Positions 9,713 through 21,521 are shown, numbered from the stretch's first letter. The stretch: DNA of 64,000 nucleotides from Stichopus chloronotus (GCA_021234535.1 CM037833.1:4532397-4596396), one strand, 5' to 3'. Numbers and translations are program-made. The notes: generated by a model not told the origin, from the sequence alone.

Positions 9713-12337
9713 ATGGCGTCCACAGCAAGCAGTAGTATCGCATCTCCTTCTAAAGGAGGTGAAAACGCACTGAAATGTTTCATGAGCATTTTGTCTCAAA
9801 GTAAAGAGTGCACCAGAAAATTCAATTCAAACACTTGGTCGAGATTTCTCGATTTTGTTTCAAAGTGGCAATATCTGAGCGCAGATCAACATCAGATAGC
9901 GATTGACTTCCTTGCAGAGAGTCGTGACGACATCCCACTTTCAAAGTTGCCTTTACCACCTGATTGAGGGTGCCACACTGTCTGCTCAGTCGATTTACCG
10001 ACAGACAGAGGCTAGAAAGGTGCAACAACAAAATGAAGCGGAAGAGGCATTCCCCAGAAATACTGCACCCTTGTGAGTGAAGCAAAACGGGCAATTTCAG
10101 TTGTAACCACTATTTTAGCTCATTTAGTACAACGGCAGATAGGGGGCCAAGGATACTGTAGCTATTACTAATTACCTACGTTAGGCCTATTTATCGTTTG
10201 TACATCAAAGCCTAAGCCACGAATTTGATTCTCCTGTGCCCAGCGAGAGTTTACACATTGGTATTCGCATAGCCTGGTGCTAGTTGTTTTGATAGCACTT
10301 ATCAGTGTGTCCAAAGCATAAGCTAGGTACCATTTGGAAAATAGTGTGGTGTGGGCCTATCTCATTATAATTGTAGTACTTGTAGCCTCCCCTGCTAAAA
10401 CAATGAGTACATAGAGGAAACTGTATGGAACAAGAAATTGGGAAATGCACCCATTATGGGGATATACTGGCTATCCTAGCCTATTGTAGGACTGAAGCGA
10501 TACTACCAGTGAAAGGCTTTGCAAAACTGGCAAACTGGAGCTTACCAAATGCCTGATCCACACTTTGAGACAAAAGAGTTACCAGTTCTACAGTAGCTGA
10601 CAGTGCCAGTGCAAAGAATTTATTTCTTTGTAACTGAGGTGGCCATTTTAAAATCTGTTCAGGTGATGCAGAATTTATTCTGCAGGCGGTTCGAGTCCAC
10701 CAACAGACAAAGTCGGCCATACAGTTTCAAGGTCAAATTACAAGACATGTCCATTAACTTCATTGATAGGGCTGATTCATTGTAGGGGCTCAAGGAACAT
10801 CTGTCTGCATGTTTCTCTGCAAATAAAAACATTTACATAATTTGATGAAACATTTCTTTCCTTGTACAAATACTAGGGCTATCTTATAAGCTATCCTAAA
10901 AATAACAGACATAGTGTACTCATTTACTTCCATATCAAGCAATTTACAGTAATGTACACAAAAAATTGTGACCAAGTAATGTAATGGAGTACATTCAATT
11001 TTTAAATTTTATCTGATAATAATGATTCTGATTCCTTTACAGTGGGAAAGAAGAGTGAAGGAAGCTGGTAACAAATCTCTCACCTGTCTTCTGAAAACAG
11101 ACAAAAAGCAACACATACTTTTATATGAGTAAAAATGAACAGGAATTACAAAATCATCAATTACAATACTATGAAAATTACTGCAATAGTGTCTTTGTTT
11201 CTAAGTATGAAATGGTTCCCAATGGAACAAGAATGGGATCATAATCTTTACCTTGGTGAATGGTCGTATATCATTTGAAAAATAACAGCATTTACATGGA
11301 ACATATTGATGCAGTGGCATTAATTACATCTTTTACAGCTATTCCAATGGGTTTAGTAGATCATTTAATGCCATTGAAAACTCCACTTTAACCTAGCTAA
11401 ACCAGTTAATTGATTTTAAGTTTTTACTATGAAGTTGGTCTTGAGCTCTCTTGTTTCTATATTGACTTTGCAGTTACTTCTGCAGAACATGATGGCAGTG
11501 ACAGTTCTCAGCCAAAGAAAAAGAGGTTGCTTAGGTCAGATTGCACAACTCCCCCTGAGCCAGCAAGGTCAAGCTATGTGCTTCCCGAAATTTGCTTGTT
11601 TTGCAACAAGAAAGAGAAGCGGAAACTCTGCCTAATCAGGCAGACAAGAAAAAGAGAATCTGGTAATGTGTTCCACAATAGAAGCAGCCAAACTCCAGCA
11701 AGCAGCGAAACAAAAAGATGACACTGCTCTTCTCTTGAAAATAAAAACAAGGACAGTGTGGCTATTGAAGTCAGATATCACCAGTCATGCTATACCAGCT
11801 ACACAAGGTACTTGTGTCCAAAGAAAAGAAACACTGAAGACATGGACCCAAGATTTTCTGAAGCCTTTGATAGGGTATGTGATGTTGTGAAGACACTGGT
11901 CGTAAAAGGTAGGGAAATGTGACAATAACTGGATAAATGTACTTATTTCTGCTTTAGGAAATCTCCAAGGAACACTAAAAGTAATTAACCAAATAAGTTT
12001 ATTAATTTTTTTTTTCTTGCAGAGATCGTTCAAGAGAAGTCTTCAGCCAAAGCCAGAAGTACAACCTCCCATTGAAAATGGATGGACAACTGAAGATGGA
12101 GAACTTCTTGTCAAGTGGATGGATCTTCCCCCTGCACCAGATTGTGTTATGGAGCTTGTCAACTGTTCCAGCACCTGCAAAAAAGGACAAAACAATTGCA
12201 GTGATACAACTTGCACCTGTTTGCAAAATAAGCTCCCTTGTACTGATATTTGCAAGTGTGAAGGCAGAAACTGCAATAACACATGTGGACCAATTATCTC
12301 TGAAGATGAGTTAGATGAAGATCTTGACGAGGACTGA
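9713..12337 (+). pseudogene. CXC (tesmin-like) domain gene relic, several exons, frameshifted
   Basis: A gene of a family common in marine invertebrate genomes, of unknown function and often transposon-linked. Probable exon 1 (9713-10072) starts MASTASSSIASPSK, needs a frame change at about 9963 and ends at a GTGAGT donor at 10073. A second exon (about 11474-11917) has the CLFCNKK cysteine pair. It needs frame changes at about 11650 and 11735, then reaches VRYHQSCYTSYTR, the family's histidine/cysteine motif, with a donor at 11918. The last exon (12023-12337) follows a TTTTCTTGCAG acceptor. It encodes LLVKWMDLPPAPD, then a CXC-type cysteine run (CSDTTCTCLQNKLPC, CKCEGRNC) and an acidic tail. 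The large central region normally lying before the CXC domain is missing, so this is probably truncated. The family is recognised; its function is not known. Confidence 0.6.
10075..11470. other. intron or gap, no exon seen
   Basis: AT-rich sequence between the two supported exons of the cysteine-rich gene. Short frames at 10481-10785 have no recognisable domain. No strong transposon signature. Confidence 0.45.
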
Positions 12338-13400
12338 AGAACCATGCCATCGTCAATCCCCCTCCCCATCAACTCAAGTAGGCAACAAAGAGTCGTTTGG
12401 CAGCGATGACACCCCCACCATTGAGTGGTTAATACAAGTCTTCTTGTCTTCAGTCAAGAGACTTGGGGGACCTACAGCCTTATATGTTGATATGAACCTT
12501 TCCCAAAACAATGTGAAGGTCTACTTTACTGTATTGTCCAAAATGCAGAATGATAAATTCTAAACGAAAAGTGATTGCTCATTACACAATGAATTACGCT
12601 CCTGATCAACGTACGATGTTTGAACAAATTACATTCAGGCATACTACACTAACCTAGAAACAGAATTAAATAGCACTAGCAGTGCAGTCTACAGCATGAA
12701 AAACTGATTGTGAAAATGCCTAGGCCTAGGCAGTTACTTGTTGTTAGCTTGAAGCTGGCACTAAGTTACAGTACACTGCATGTATGAAGATGAATCATGA
12801 TAAAGTAGGCCCAAAGTAGGCTGCTACTGTACACTAGTAACAGTTAGGTACTTAACATTAAGTGCCTTCTTACCGTTAACAAATGGCAGAAAGAGGTTAT
12901 CACTTCGATGATTAAGTAAATCTCTCTGCGGTTCCAATACTCAAGAAAAATAAAACCAAACCCATCAGCATTTGCCCTATATATGGGCCCAGTGTTGTTA
13001 TCGTGTCCCAACGTCATAGTCATACACAGGTTGCGGCTATGTTAGTGTACTGAAGCTGTAGTGTAGAACTGCACAGGATGGACTTTCGTGCAATTAATGC
13101 GCAATTAATTATGCAAATATGCAAATTTTATCGAAAATTCCAATTTTTGCTATTTTTTCACTGGAATCCTCACAAAATGATTGAAATAGATGAAATTAAT
13201 GATTTGTCATCTTTTATAGACACCATATTGGTAATTTTCATAAAGGTTCTAATGGTTTATGTAATATTTCATGTTTTTTGTCACATAGCATTGCTTTTGC
13301 AACTTTACTGACTAGTTTGGTATTGAAATTAAAACCATGTGATACCTGCCTATTATGTCAAAACTTTTTACTTTAATTAAATGTTATACATTTAGATTTT
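12338..13400. other. 3' flank of the cysteine-rich gene, no gene seen
   Basis: The stretch after the stop at 12337 could be 3' UTR. It then becomes AT-rich non-coding sequence with TAGGCCTAGGC at about 12720. The 77-codon frame at 13078 is AT-driven and hydrophobic and is not supported. Confidence 0.45.
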
Positions 13401-14390
13401 ACAGGTATGAAAGGAAAGCCCTCTTCATGGAATAAATCAATTGTGTTTTTGCCTTTGCAATTTAAAGAATATATCAGTAACAAAGAAGATCATCCCAATG
13501 AAATCCCAGAACACTCTTTTCTTGGCTTCAAGGATAATTTAAAACAACGTGAAAGCAACGAAATAAAACGTCAAAATTTTGCCCGTAACAACAAGCAAAC
13601 CGGTGAAAAGTGAGAAACAAGAAGTCATGACAAAGATGAACAAACAGAGCAGACAACAGGCCATCCTCTTGCAGTACCAATGACCCTATAACCGATGATT
13701 CCGAAGATCACTCAGAGACAAGATTGTGACGAAGATGAACATGATTCAATAGTTGCTGACCCAACCTTAAAAGATGTTGGAGAGCAATCAGATGATAATT
13801 CTGATGAAAGCACAGAACCTGTCGAAGGCGAGAAAGCAGATATCTGTGTTAAAGGGAAATAAGGCGTTTGTTTCACTTAAAAGAAACATAATTTCAAAAC
13901 AAATGTTTGTGGACATAGAATGATAGGTTATTCAAAATAAGGAAGGGCAGTAGCCTTCTTTTCAAGAACTAAGTTTCTAACAGATAGAAATTCAGTTATT
14001 TGTTGCTCATCGATAATTTGTTCACCCAAACTTTTAAAAATTCAAATGATGCATCTTCCGTTATTCAACGCATGCATAATGTTTTTAGGAGATGAAGCTT
14101 TTGCAGATGTTTATTGATGAGACTGAATGGTTTAACAGTGATTAAGGCTATTTTCTTCGTATACCATGGTGGTATATTCTAAACGCCCTATTTCCCTTTA
14201 ACATGTCCAAAAGGAAAGATGACAAACGTGTGTTGGATAAATATCATGTCTGCTTCTTTTGCGAAACCAAGCAAACTCACATCGCAAGACATCTATCTCT
14301 TGTTCATGCCAATGAAAGGGAGGTTGCCAAGGTTGTTACCCACAAAAAGTGATCAAAAGAACGTAACCATCTATTCAAATCGATAGATGA
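13400..14390 (+). pseudogene. N-terminal fragment of a zinc-finger tyrosine-recombinase-like gene
   Basis: The clear part is 14203-14390. After MSKRKDDKRVLDKY it gives a C-x2-C ... RHLSLVH zinc finger (CFFCETKQTHIARHL), a valine-rich linker, then a stop at 14350 in place of a codon before SKERNHLFKSI. In related genes this finger precedes a K-rich ERxxxF...LRN segment and then a recombinase-like domain. Upstream, 13407-13613 is a lysine-rich open frame, and 13720-13861 reads as an acidic linker (DEDEHDSIVADP, DDNSDES). Both fit the low-complexity linkers of such genes but are weak alone. The rest of the gene is not found nearby; a matching C-terminal fragment lies at 26241-26670. Confidence 0.45.
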
Positions 14391-14416
14391 TAGGATACTT
14401 ACCTAAATACGCTCTA

Positions 14417-14990
14417 TTACACAGCCAATAATTTACAAATCCAAATGTTTCTTTGCCTTTGTCTACCTGCCCGGGTTTGTTGTGTTTTTGAAATTTGTTT
14501 GTATTCGTAATGTGTATTGCTACTGTGTGTGGGTGTCACGGTTGTTTGCTGTAAGTTTGCTGGTGCCTCTTCCGGTTGGTAATTTAGTACCTCTGGGTCA
14601 GGGTCGAAGCTGACCTTGGAACTGGATTCCTTGATGTGACGTCGGTTGCGTCTGAGAGTCTGTCCAGTATTTGTGACTAGTTCATATAATCGAGGTTCTT
14701 CACACCGTGCTTGCACCTGTGCAGGTTCCCATCTCCTCTTCCCAGTTTTTTGCTGGACAGGAACTTGCTGTCCTGGGATGAGAGGTGCTTTGGTTTCTGA
14801 TTTATTATCAAAATAATTTTTCTGATTAGTTTGTCGATTCTGAAGTTGTTCAGCAATGCGATCCTTTTGGGGGTTGGTATTTCGAATTCGAGTAGGTAGG
14901 GTTGAGCGAACTTAACGATTGAATAACAGTTCGGCAGGTGATGGCAGGTTGTGATCAATTGGTGTACTTCGAAGTGACAGGAGTGACAGG
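14417..14990 (-). pseudogene. Gypsy 1 integrase C-terminal tail
   Basis: On the minus strand one frame gives YLSLLSLRSTP and LPSPAELLFNR, the end of the Gypsy integrase core, with one stop near 14908. It continues to QVPVQQKTGKRRW, then VQARCEEPRLYELVTNTG and TLRRNRRHIKES, the chromo-like/GPY-type tail. It ends at 14417 after a glutamine/threonine-rich region. It is separated from the rest of the integrase by LINE copy D. Confidence 0.8.
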
Positions 14991-15009
14991 TATATGTCTC
15001 CTTTATTCT

Positions 15010-16975
15010 TTAAAACGGCACAGAAACAGAACAAATACAAACTCAAACCGGCTCAGCAAAAGCAAAAACGCCAACTATTTACACACTACCAAATGAAACA
15101 GAAAATTATGTTCTTTACAGTAATAGAAACACACAAAAACAGTATATGTACATATCTGCAGGAACCAGAAAAAAAATTACAACTTCAATACCCAACCGGT
15201 CCGCCCGCACCGAAGCAATTGGACCCCACCGTCTGCCAAACGTCGACCTAGACAAACGAACGAAGCCAAGACGACGTCCGCAGGCCGCCCCTCACCCCTA
15301 AATACAATATTACAACGGTCTCTCCATACGGCCAGCTTTATGGAGGCCGATACAAAGGTAAGTATCTCGCGAACACTTGTGTTGCACAATGGGGGAGAGA
15401 GACCATACAAAACGTAGTCCCGGCTGACCGTCCATGTGTTGCAAAACGTGAGGCGATCAGTCAGGACATGAAACCATTCCCAGAGGAGGGCCACAAAGCC
15501 ACACTGCCAAAACACATGTGGAACACTCTCCCATCTTGTACATCCATTGCGGGGGCAAATGCCATCTCCAAGACGCCACCGATGGCGCTTGAGGTGGGTT
15601 ACAATGGCATCATGTGCAATTCGCCACAAGAGGTCTCGCCGGCGAAAATCAAGTGACCTGCTGTGAACTACACTCCACACTTCCGGCCCCGAAGCATAGT
15701 CGGATGGATGGACCAGGCCGACCAATTCATAAAAAAAAGCCCGATAATGGGTCCCCGCACTGGATTGCGAGACGTCCCCCACGGACAACATAATACGGAG
15801 AGTGTCCCTCATGTGGCCGTAGGCCTTCGTAGGCCTGTAGCTGTGGGGAGCACTGTTGCTAAATAGGGAGGGGAAAAAAGGGCGGAAAGAAAGCCCTCCC
15901 CAATAACGAACAAAATAGGCAAACGGCATGTTGCTGTCAACAGCACTGTAAACACATTTGGTCAGGAGAAAACGGAGCTTGGAAGGAAAATGCACAAGGC
16001 CCAACCCCCACTCCTAAGGTCCTGATACACTACCCTTCTTTTGACCAACTCCGTCTTCCCTGACCATAAAAAAACTATAAATACGGCCCTCTCGAGTCGA
16101 GCCAGGACACCATCTGGAGCAACCAGAACAGTGCCCGGGTACCACAAGAGAGGGTAAACGAAACGATTGATAACAGTAGCTTTCCCCAACGGGCTAATGT
16201 AGCAATCCCTGAAGTCCTCCAACCTAGCCTCCACCAGGTCCACTTTCTCGTTCCAGGTAAGTGACTCCGGCGAACCATAAGCAAACCATATACCATTAAT
16301 TTTTAATGCGCCATCTACCCACGATGCCGCGAAGGGCAGTTGTCTATATCGCCACCCACCTAGACGAAGTCCTTTGGTCTTTGTTGGGTTCAGTCTGGCA
16401 CCTGTTGCTCTTTGAAAGGTAGCCAGCGTGCCAGTAATGGTCATGAAGGAGGCTAGGTCAGAGACTACGCAAGTGACGTCATCAGCGTACTGAAGGCACT
16501 TGACCTCAGATCCACCAGGAATATTGAACGGACGGACAAAGGGTCGACTTGAAAGGCTCTTACAAGGGATTCACTAAACAAAACATAGAGGAGAGGTGAG
16601 AGGGGACACACTTTTCGTACCCCGCGCTGGACACTGAAGGTGTCCGATGAAAAGCCATGCACAATAACACAACCGCTTACATTATTATACAGTAAATTAA
16701 CCCATGCAACAAAAGCTGGATTTAAATTAAACTTCGCCAACACTTTAAGGAGAAAACCGTTATCAACCATGTCAAAGGCCTTCTCCTGATCGGGGGAGAC
16801 AAGCGCACATGGGAGGTCACGATCAATAACATATTCAACTAAGTCCCGCATCAACCAGAGGTTCTGCTGAACACTGCGTCCCCGCACCGCACATGTCTGG
16901 AAAGGCCCAACAAGAATCCGGCATAACTGTGCCTAGCCTGTTACAAACGGCTTTTGCCAGGATCTTGTCGACGAT
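15010..16975 (-). mobile_element. LINE copy D (Tx1/L1-group), longest copy, inserted in Gypsy 1 integrase
   Basis: This copy shows most of the RT domain. It has VRGRSVQQNLWLMRDL; motif A as LVSPDQEKAFDMVD; motif B as RGVRKVCPLSPLLY; and motif C as YADD in a shifted frame near 16485. Then come NPTKTKGLRLGGW, PLLWYPGTV and the C-terminal zinc-binding block CPRNGC/WESVPHVFWQC, and the terminal block ending near 15177. Frameshifts lie near 16880, 16500 and 16000-16080. The 5' end is truncated at about 16975. The 3' end lacks the usual GATGCACTT before AAAAG. The LDQEKAFD- and GVRxxCPLS-type wording is that of L1/Tx1 elements. Both edges abut Gypsy integrase sequence, so it inserted after the Gypsy element. 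Confidence 0.9.
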
Positions 16976-16978
16976 GTT

Positions 16979-17725
16979 TTAGACTGTGTGTACGAACCGC
17001 TCTGCGAGTCCGTTTGACTGAGGATAACTAGGGCGTGAGTACTGACTTCCGCTGTCGCTGACTAGCTTGCTTGGAATGCCATGCTCGGAAAAGATTTGTT
17101 TAAGAAAGGTGATAACATTTTGACTGGTTGATCTCCCACTCGTCGTATTATGGGGAATTTGGAATAGTAATCGACAACAAGTAGGTTGTTTTCTCCATGT
17201 AAGGGGAAGATATCTGTTGCGATGACTTGCCATGGTCCCGTGGGGATTTCGTGTGGTAATAGTGGTTCTCTCGTCTGTCTTTCCGTGTTCTTGACATTGA
17301 GGGCAGGCTTTTACCATGTCCTCTATGTCTTTGTTAATATGGTGCCAAAATACGCTGGTCTTCGCTCGAAACTGACATTTGGTTATACCGAGGTCTCTCT
17401 CGTGGATGGTGTTCAGGATGTCACGACAGGATACCTCAGGAATGACGATGCGGTCGCCTTTAATGATGAGACCGTCTTCTATTGAGAGCTCGTCTCTAAA
17501 AAACCAGTATTTTCTCAGTGGTTGTGTAACGTCTCGTTGTCTTTCTGGCCATCCTTCTACGATGATGCGTTGTAGAGCAGCCATTTCTTGGTCTTCGCGG
17601 GTGGTCTGTTTGAGGCTGGCCAGTCGCTTTTCTAAGAAATGAGCGAAATTTACTTCTATAGTTGTTTCGATCGTCTCGGTGTTTCTTAGCGGGTTGAGTC
17701 TTGACATTGCGTCTGCTAGAAGCAT
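16979..17725 (-). pseudogene. Gypsy 1 integrase, N-terminal zinc domain and core
   Basis: The minus-strand open frame begins in the RNase H/integrase linker (MLLADAMSRLNPL), then carries the integrase zinc-binding region. The expected HHCC motif reads H-ERDLG ... CPQCQ, so the second histidine of the usual GHLG is replaced by aspartate. The core has GIPSKLVSDSGSQYS (the second catalytic Asp) and PQSNGLAERFVHTV (the catalytic Glu). The segment carrying the first catalytic Asp is scrambled by a frameshift near 17160-17230. The frame stops where the LINE begins. Confidence 0.85.
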
Positions 17726-17739
17726 TTCTTTCCCCGGCT

Positions 17740-19100
17740 TGTACTGAATCTTTACGTCACCCTTGTAGTCTAAGAAGCATGCGTTGTAGTCTTGGTGGTG
17801 CTGCGCTGAGGTTTTTCAAGTGAATCATTTCTAGCGGTTTATGATCGGAGTGTACTGTGAATGGTTTGCCGTATACGTATGTGTGGTACTTGTCGCATGC
17901 ATATGCAACGGCTAACATCTCTCTCTCGATGTTGGCGTAACGTGTTTCAGCGTCTGTAAGTACCTTGGATGCAGTGATATGGACATACCGTCTTGCAGGG
18001 GGGCGGCGCCAAGCCCTTTAAGTGAAGCGTCAACTTGTACTTGTATAATGGTGTCCTTATTAGGATCAAAATAGGCTAACGCTGTCTCACGGCAGATGAG
18101 CTCCTTGATTTGCTCAAATGACCATTCGAAGATGGAGTTTTTCTTGATCATCTCTCGTAGTACAGCGGTGTGGCTGGATAAATTTGGTACGAAGGGTGAC
18201 ATATATGTCTTTGAGGAAGGGGGATGTATATGTTACCATGCCTAGAAATTCTTGTAATTCGTGCGTGTTGGTAGACCTCTGTAATACTTTTACTGCCTTA
18301 ATTTTCTCGGCGTCAGGCTGTACCCCGTCTTGGCTATAGCGAAGGCCAAAGAACGTGATGTGATTTTTCTTTATTTCGCATTTGTCTCGGTTGAATACTA
18401 GCCCATGTTCACGCGCGACCTTCATAAGGTTATGTAGGTTCTGGTCGGGCTCCTCAGGACTTGATCCGTATACTCCGACGTCGTCGACGATTCCTACGGT
18501 TCCTGGACACTTTTCGAGAATCTGATCCATTCTCTGCTGGAATATATCTTCGCTCACGCACAAGCCGAATGGAAGTCGTTTAAACCTGTAACGCCCGAAG
18601 GGACTGTTGAAGGTAGTGAGGTAGCTCGACTCGTCATCTAACGATATAGACCAGTATTCATGTCGGGCGTCTCGTTTTGAGAAGATGCGACTCCCCGCAA
18701 ACTTGTGTGTAATCTCTTCGAGTGGAGGTGTATGATGATGTGAGCGTTTGATTGCCCTATTGAAGTCTTTAGGGTCTACACAGATACGCCATCTGCCATT
18801 TGTTCTTTGTTGATAAGCAAAGCTTGATACCCAATCAGTTGGTTCGGTAACTGGTGTAATGTCACCTAATTTGACCATTTCGTCAATTTCTTTCTTTTAT
18901 TTTTTCTTTAATTTCAATGGGGCACCGCCGTGGTGGGTGCACCACCGGTGGTACGTTTGGATCGGTTACAATGTGATACGCCCCGTTGAAACTCCCAATT
19001 CCTTGGAACCTATCAAGATATTGGTCAACAAGGTCTTCGGTGTTGCTCATCTGTTGTGTAGTAGCTTTAAGGCTACAGTGAACAGTGACAAGCTTCAATT
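17740..19100 (-). pseudogene. Gypsy 1 reverse transcriptase and RNase H
   Basis: The RT lies at 18114-19098 in two frames. The upstream part has VDQYLDRFQGIGSF and HPPRRCPIEIKEKIK, broken at about 18885. The main part has RRTNGRWRICVDPKDFN-type wording (WRICVDPKDFN), FSKRDARHEYW, PFGLCVSEDIFQQRM and the catalytic VDD (GIVDDVGVYG). The RNase H begins at about 18130 with VLREMIKKNSIF, and QVDASLKGLGAA carries a catalytic aspartate. It is then frameshifted towards 17740. Clearly Gypsy, clearly inactive. Confidence 0.85.
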
Positions 19101-19500
19101 CAGAGCAGGTTGGCAGCCCTAGTATTGCCGCTCCGTTAGTCTCGGCAACGAAAAAAGTTGCGGCTGTGTTTGCCTTGTGCTAAAGCTGCATTGTAACTCG
19201 GTTGTACCATTATGCTAAATTGTTGTGCCGTTATAGGGCGTCACCTTGGTTACAGATGATTTGGTTGTCCCCTTTTTGGGCTTACCATATAGATCAATCT
19301 TATGTGGGTACATATTTCAAAATGTGCGCAGGGTTAGTATAGGCCCCAATATCTACCTTGACCTTAAGTGTTGCAGGTCTTTCGTAGACCTCAATATTTA
19401 GGTCGGTAAATATTTCGTCTTCTTGCTCTGCACTGTTACCATTTACATTGTGAATATAGAGTCAAATTTCACCTGGCTTGTTTCAGACCCTGTGTCAGAG
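19100..19500 (-). pseudogene. Gypsy 1 aspartic protease
   Basis: On the minus strand, frames in this stretch give NVNGNSAEQEDEIFTDLN, then RPATLKVKVDIGAY, the retropepsin active site with DTGA changed to DIGA. After stops and a frameshift it continues as KIDLYGKPKKGTTKSSVTK and AAILGLPTCSELKLVTVHC. The order and spacing match a Gypsy protease lying just before RT. Confidence 0.7.
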
Positions 19501-19510
19501 TCATTTAGGT

Positions 19511-19568
19511 CCGGAGCTAGTTTGAGTTTTGTTTTTGTTTCTGTGCCGTTTCATGCACTTAAAAAGTG
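19511..19568 (+). mobile_element. LINE copy G, about 58-bp 3' tail only
   Basis: Only the last bases of the LINE 3' UTR are present: GTTTGAGTTTTG through TTTCTGTGCCGTTT and the terminal CATGCACTTAAAAAGT. It lies on the plus strand within the minus-strand Gypsy element, between its gag zinc knuckle and its protease. Confidence 0.75.
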
Positions 19569-19574
19569 CAACTG

Positions 19575-19825
19575 ACCCATTTATATTGTCAACTCTCCTG
19601 CTTTCCGACTCTGAGTTATTGGTCTGTTGTTGTCGACGGTTGCGTGAATTTTGCCTATTAGGGCTTCTCCCTTGGGGTCGACTACGGTTGCTACGATGTT
19701 TCTGGCGGCATGCACTTGCCCAGTGACTTGGTTTGAGGCAGATATTACAGGTAGCGCCATCTGCAGGGCATGGACCTTGATGTGGGTATTTAAAGCCACA
19801 TTTACCACACTTAGTGTTAAAATAG
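19575..19825 (-). pseudogene. Gypsy 1 gag nucleocapsid zinc knuckle
   Basis: Minus-strand frame reading CGKCGFKYPHQGPCP, then CNICLKPSHWASAC, a CCHC knuckle of form C-x2-C-x4-H-x4-C. A basic serine/arginine/glutamine-rich tail follows (QGRSPNRQNSRNRRQQQ). This is the typical end of Gypsy gag. A longer open frame over the same bases in another phase is a shadow. Confidence 0.8.
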
Positions 19826-19860
19826 AGTCACTTATTTGTGAAGGTCCTTGATTATCCGAC

Positions 19861-20500
19861 ACAACTAAAAAATATTTATGAATATTATAACAAGTGTTCC
19901 GTGGGAAGGTGGTTCCGATGCTTGTCGCCGTCGGCGCTGTTGGGCGTCTACGTCCCTACTGGTGTCACGTACCCGGTATGGTAGTTAGTCTGGCTGGTGG
20001 TTACCCCAAGTACCTCGCTAGTATTAGGATTCGTCGTAACGACTGCACAATAAAATTCAGGTTGATACGGAAGATCCAACCAGAGAGGTAAAGTAGGATC
20101 CCAAGAAATACTAATCAGTGTGTAAGAGTTCGCGAACAAGTTTTGGAAGGTCTCCAAAATCCATAAAGGGCTCAGAAGATTCGCCGAGTTGAATCCGTCA
20201 CTGCGGATCGAAGTAGGTCGGTTCGGCAGAACGTTGATTCAGCAAATTATCCAAAAAATAACTGAGTAGATTGTTAGTATTGTTCCGTCCAAAGTTAGGA
20301 AGTAGATCCGGAACTAACGATATCGATTTCGTTGATTCAGCGTTTTGTCGGAATGAGTTGGCGGTCCATGTGTTTCTTACCATGTAGGCGAGTTGAGCCT
20401 ACATCAGTGTTTACGGTAGGAATTCTCGGAGGTGGTGTAGTTTTAGTTATTTCGACGCACTCAACGAATAAAAAGTTTAAGATGGGTGATTCCTCCGAGG
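19861..20500 (-). other. unrecognised open stretches, possibly 5' part of Gypsy 1
   Basis: Minus-strand frames of 60-100 codons run through this stretch (for example one with SISLVPDLLPNFGRNN and one with YHTGYVTPVGT). None matches a capsid or other domain that I recognise. Position suggests gag or leader of Gypsy 1, but this is inference only. Confidence 0.3.
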
Positions 20501-20502
20501 GG

Positions 20503-21110
20503 TTTCCCGCGAGACCGAAATTGCATTGAAGCATATGGGCGAAGCTGTAACTGGTTTGACGTGTGATCGTACGCTCAATAAGGTCCGCGAGACCGAAATT
20601 CAAATAAGGTCCGCGAGACTGATGTAAAGGGGTTCCCACTAGAGATATGGACGTTTGATTTTACAGGACTTTTTTTGAACTTATGACACCTCCTTTTAGG
20701 CTGACCTTATGGGGCATTTACTGAACTTTTGTTACACCCATTTGAAATGATAGGATATCAACACGATCGTATGAACTCTTGAAATGTATGTATTTATTAA
20801 AGGACCTTTGAGAAATGAATTTATGGACGCCGTAGTGTATTACATTCTTTGGGGACGGCTGGGAAAAAACAGTAAGTCCAACAAGGAAGTTATCAGACAA
20901 GAAAATAATAATAATAATTCAACAGGTAACAACATAACATGTTTCGATTCTTATTTCAAGGTCACCAGTTGGAGCCATAAGCTTTTACCCGTCTCAACGT
21001 CAGATGAAAAACTTAAAACCGTCATCTTTCAACAAAAATGATAACCATTGAAGCTGACCAAACTTGCACGTTGACCCTTGGTCTCGCGGACCTCCGGTCT
21101 CGCGGGCGGT
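20503..21110. mobile_element. candidate non-autonomous element with GTCCGCGAGACC inverted ends
   Basis: Three direct copies of a CCGCGAGAC-containing motif lie at about 20505-20520, 20581-20597 and 20606-20618. Two copies in reverse orientation (GGTCTCGCGGACC, GGTCTCGCGGGC) lie at about 21079-21108. The arms enclose about 500 bp of AT-rich sequence with no transposase. The layout fits a small DNA transposon with subterminal repeats, but exact ends and target duplication were not resolved. Confidence 0.45.
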
Positions 21111-21521
21111 AACCGATTTCTCCTGTCGTAAACAATTCATTTAAAATAAGGGTGTCGTTCCTTAACGGTAAATGTGATCAGTTCAATGTAGGCTATTATT
21201 ATAAATTTCCGTTGATCACGCTTGGTACTTGTGTGGCTGTCTTCCACCCGCTGGACTGCCTTCCGTGGCATGAAAACAATTTGCCGATAGTGAAGGTAAG
21301 TTTTCACGCTGCCATCATGTTGTATCTCTAGTCTTCGTTTAAGTAAAACCCAAAGTTTGATAGACGAGAAGTAATCAAGGAAAACACTTCAGTATAAGGT
21401 TACTGAGTACATTTATTAGATGTGGTCACGGAGTCCAGCGGGTGGAGAAGAGGATAAGCGAATCTAATGTCTCATTTATACAGTGGTGTGTTACCATAAT
21501 ATTGTGATGTCGTTCGTCATC

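Larger units (their letters stand above)
14417..19860 (-). mobile_element. Gypsy retrotransposon 1 (minus strand), interrupted and decayed
   Basis: Reading from right to left there is a gag zinc knuckle, an aspartic protease, RT, RNase H, integrase and the integrase C-terminal tail, which is the Gypsy domain order. A minus-strand LINE (copy D) sits inside the integrase, and a short LINE tail (copy G) sits between gag and protease. Many frameshifts and stops are present. I could not find paired LTRs: the sequences left of 14417 and right of 19860 show no obvious match to each other. The capsid part of gag is not recognised. Confidence 0.85.

Noticed and set aside
15468..15866. Plus-strand frames over LINE copy D
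   Set aside because: They are antisense to the LINE C-terminal domain on the minus strand.
19581..19862. 93-codon minus-strand frame read as a gene
   Set aside because: A different phase of the same bases encodes the Gypsy gag zinc knuckle; this frame is a shadow.
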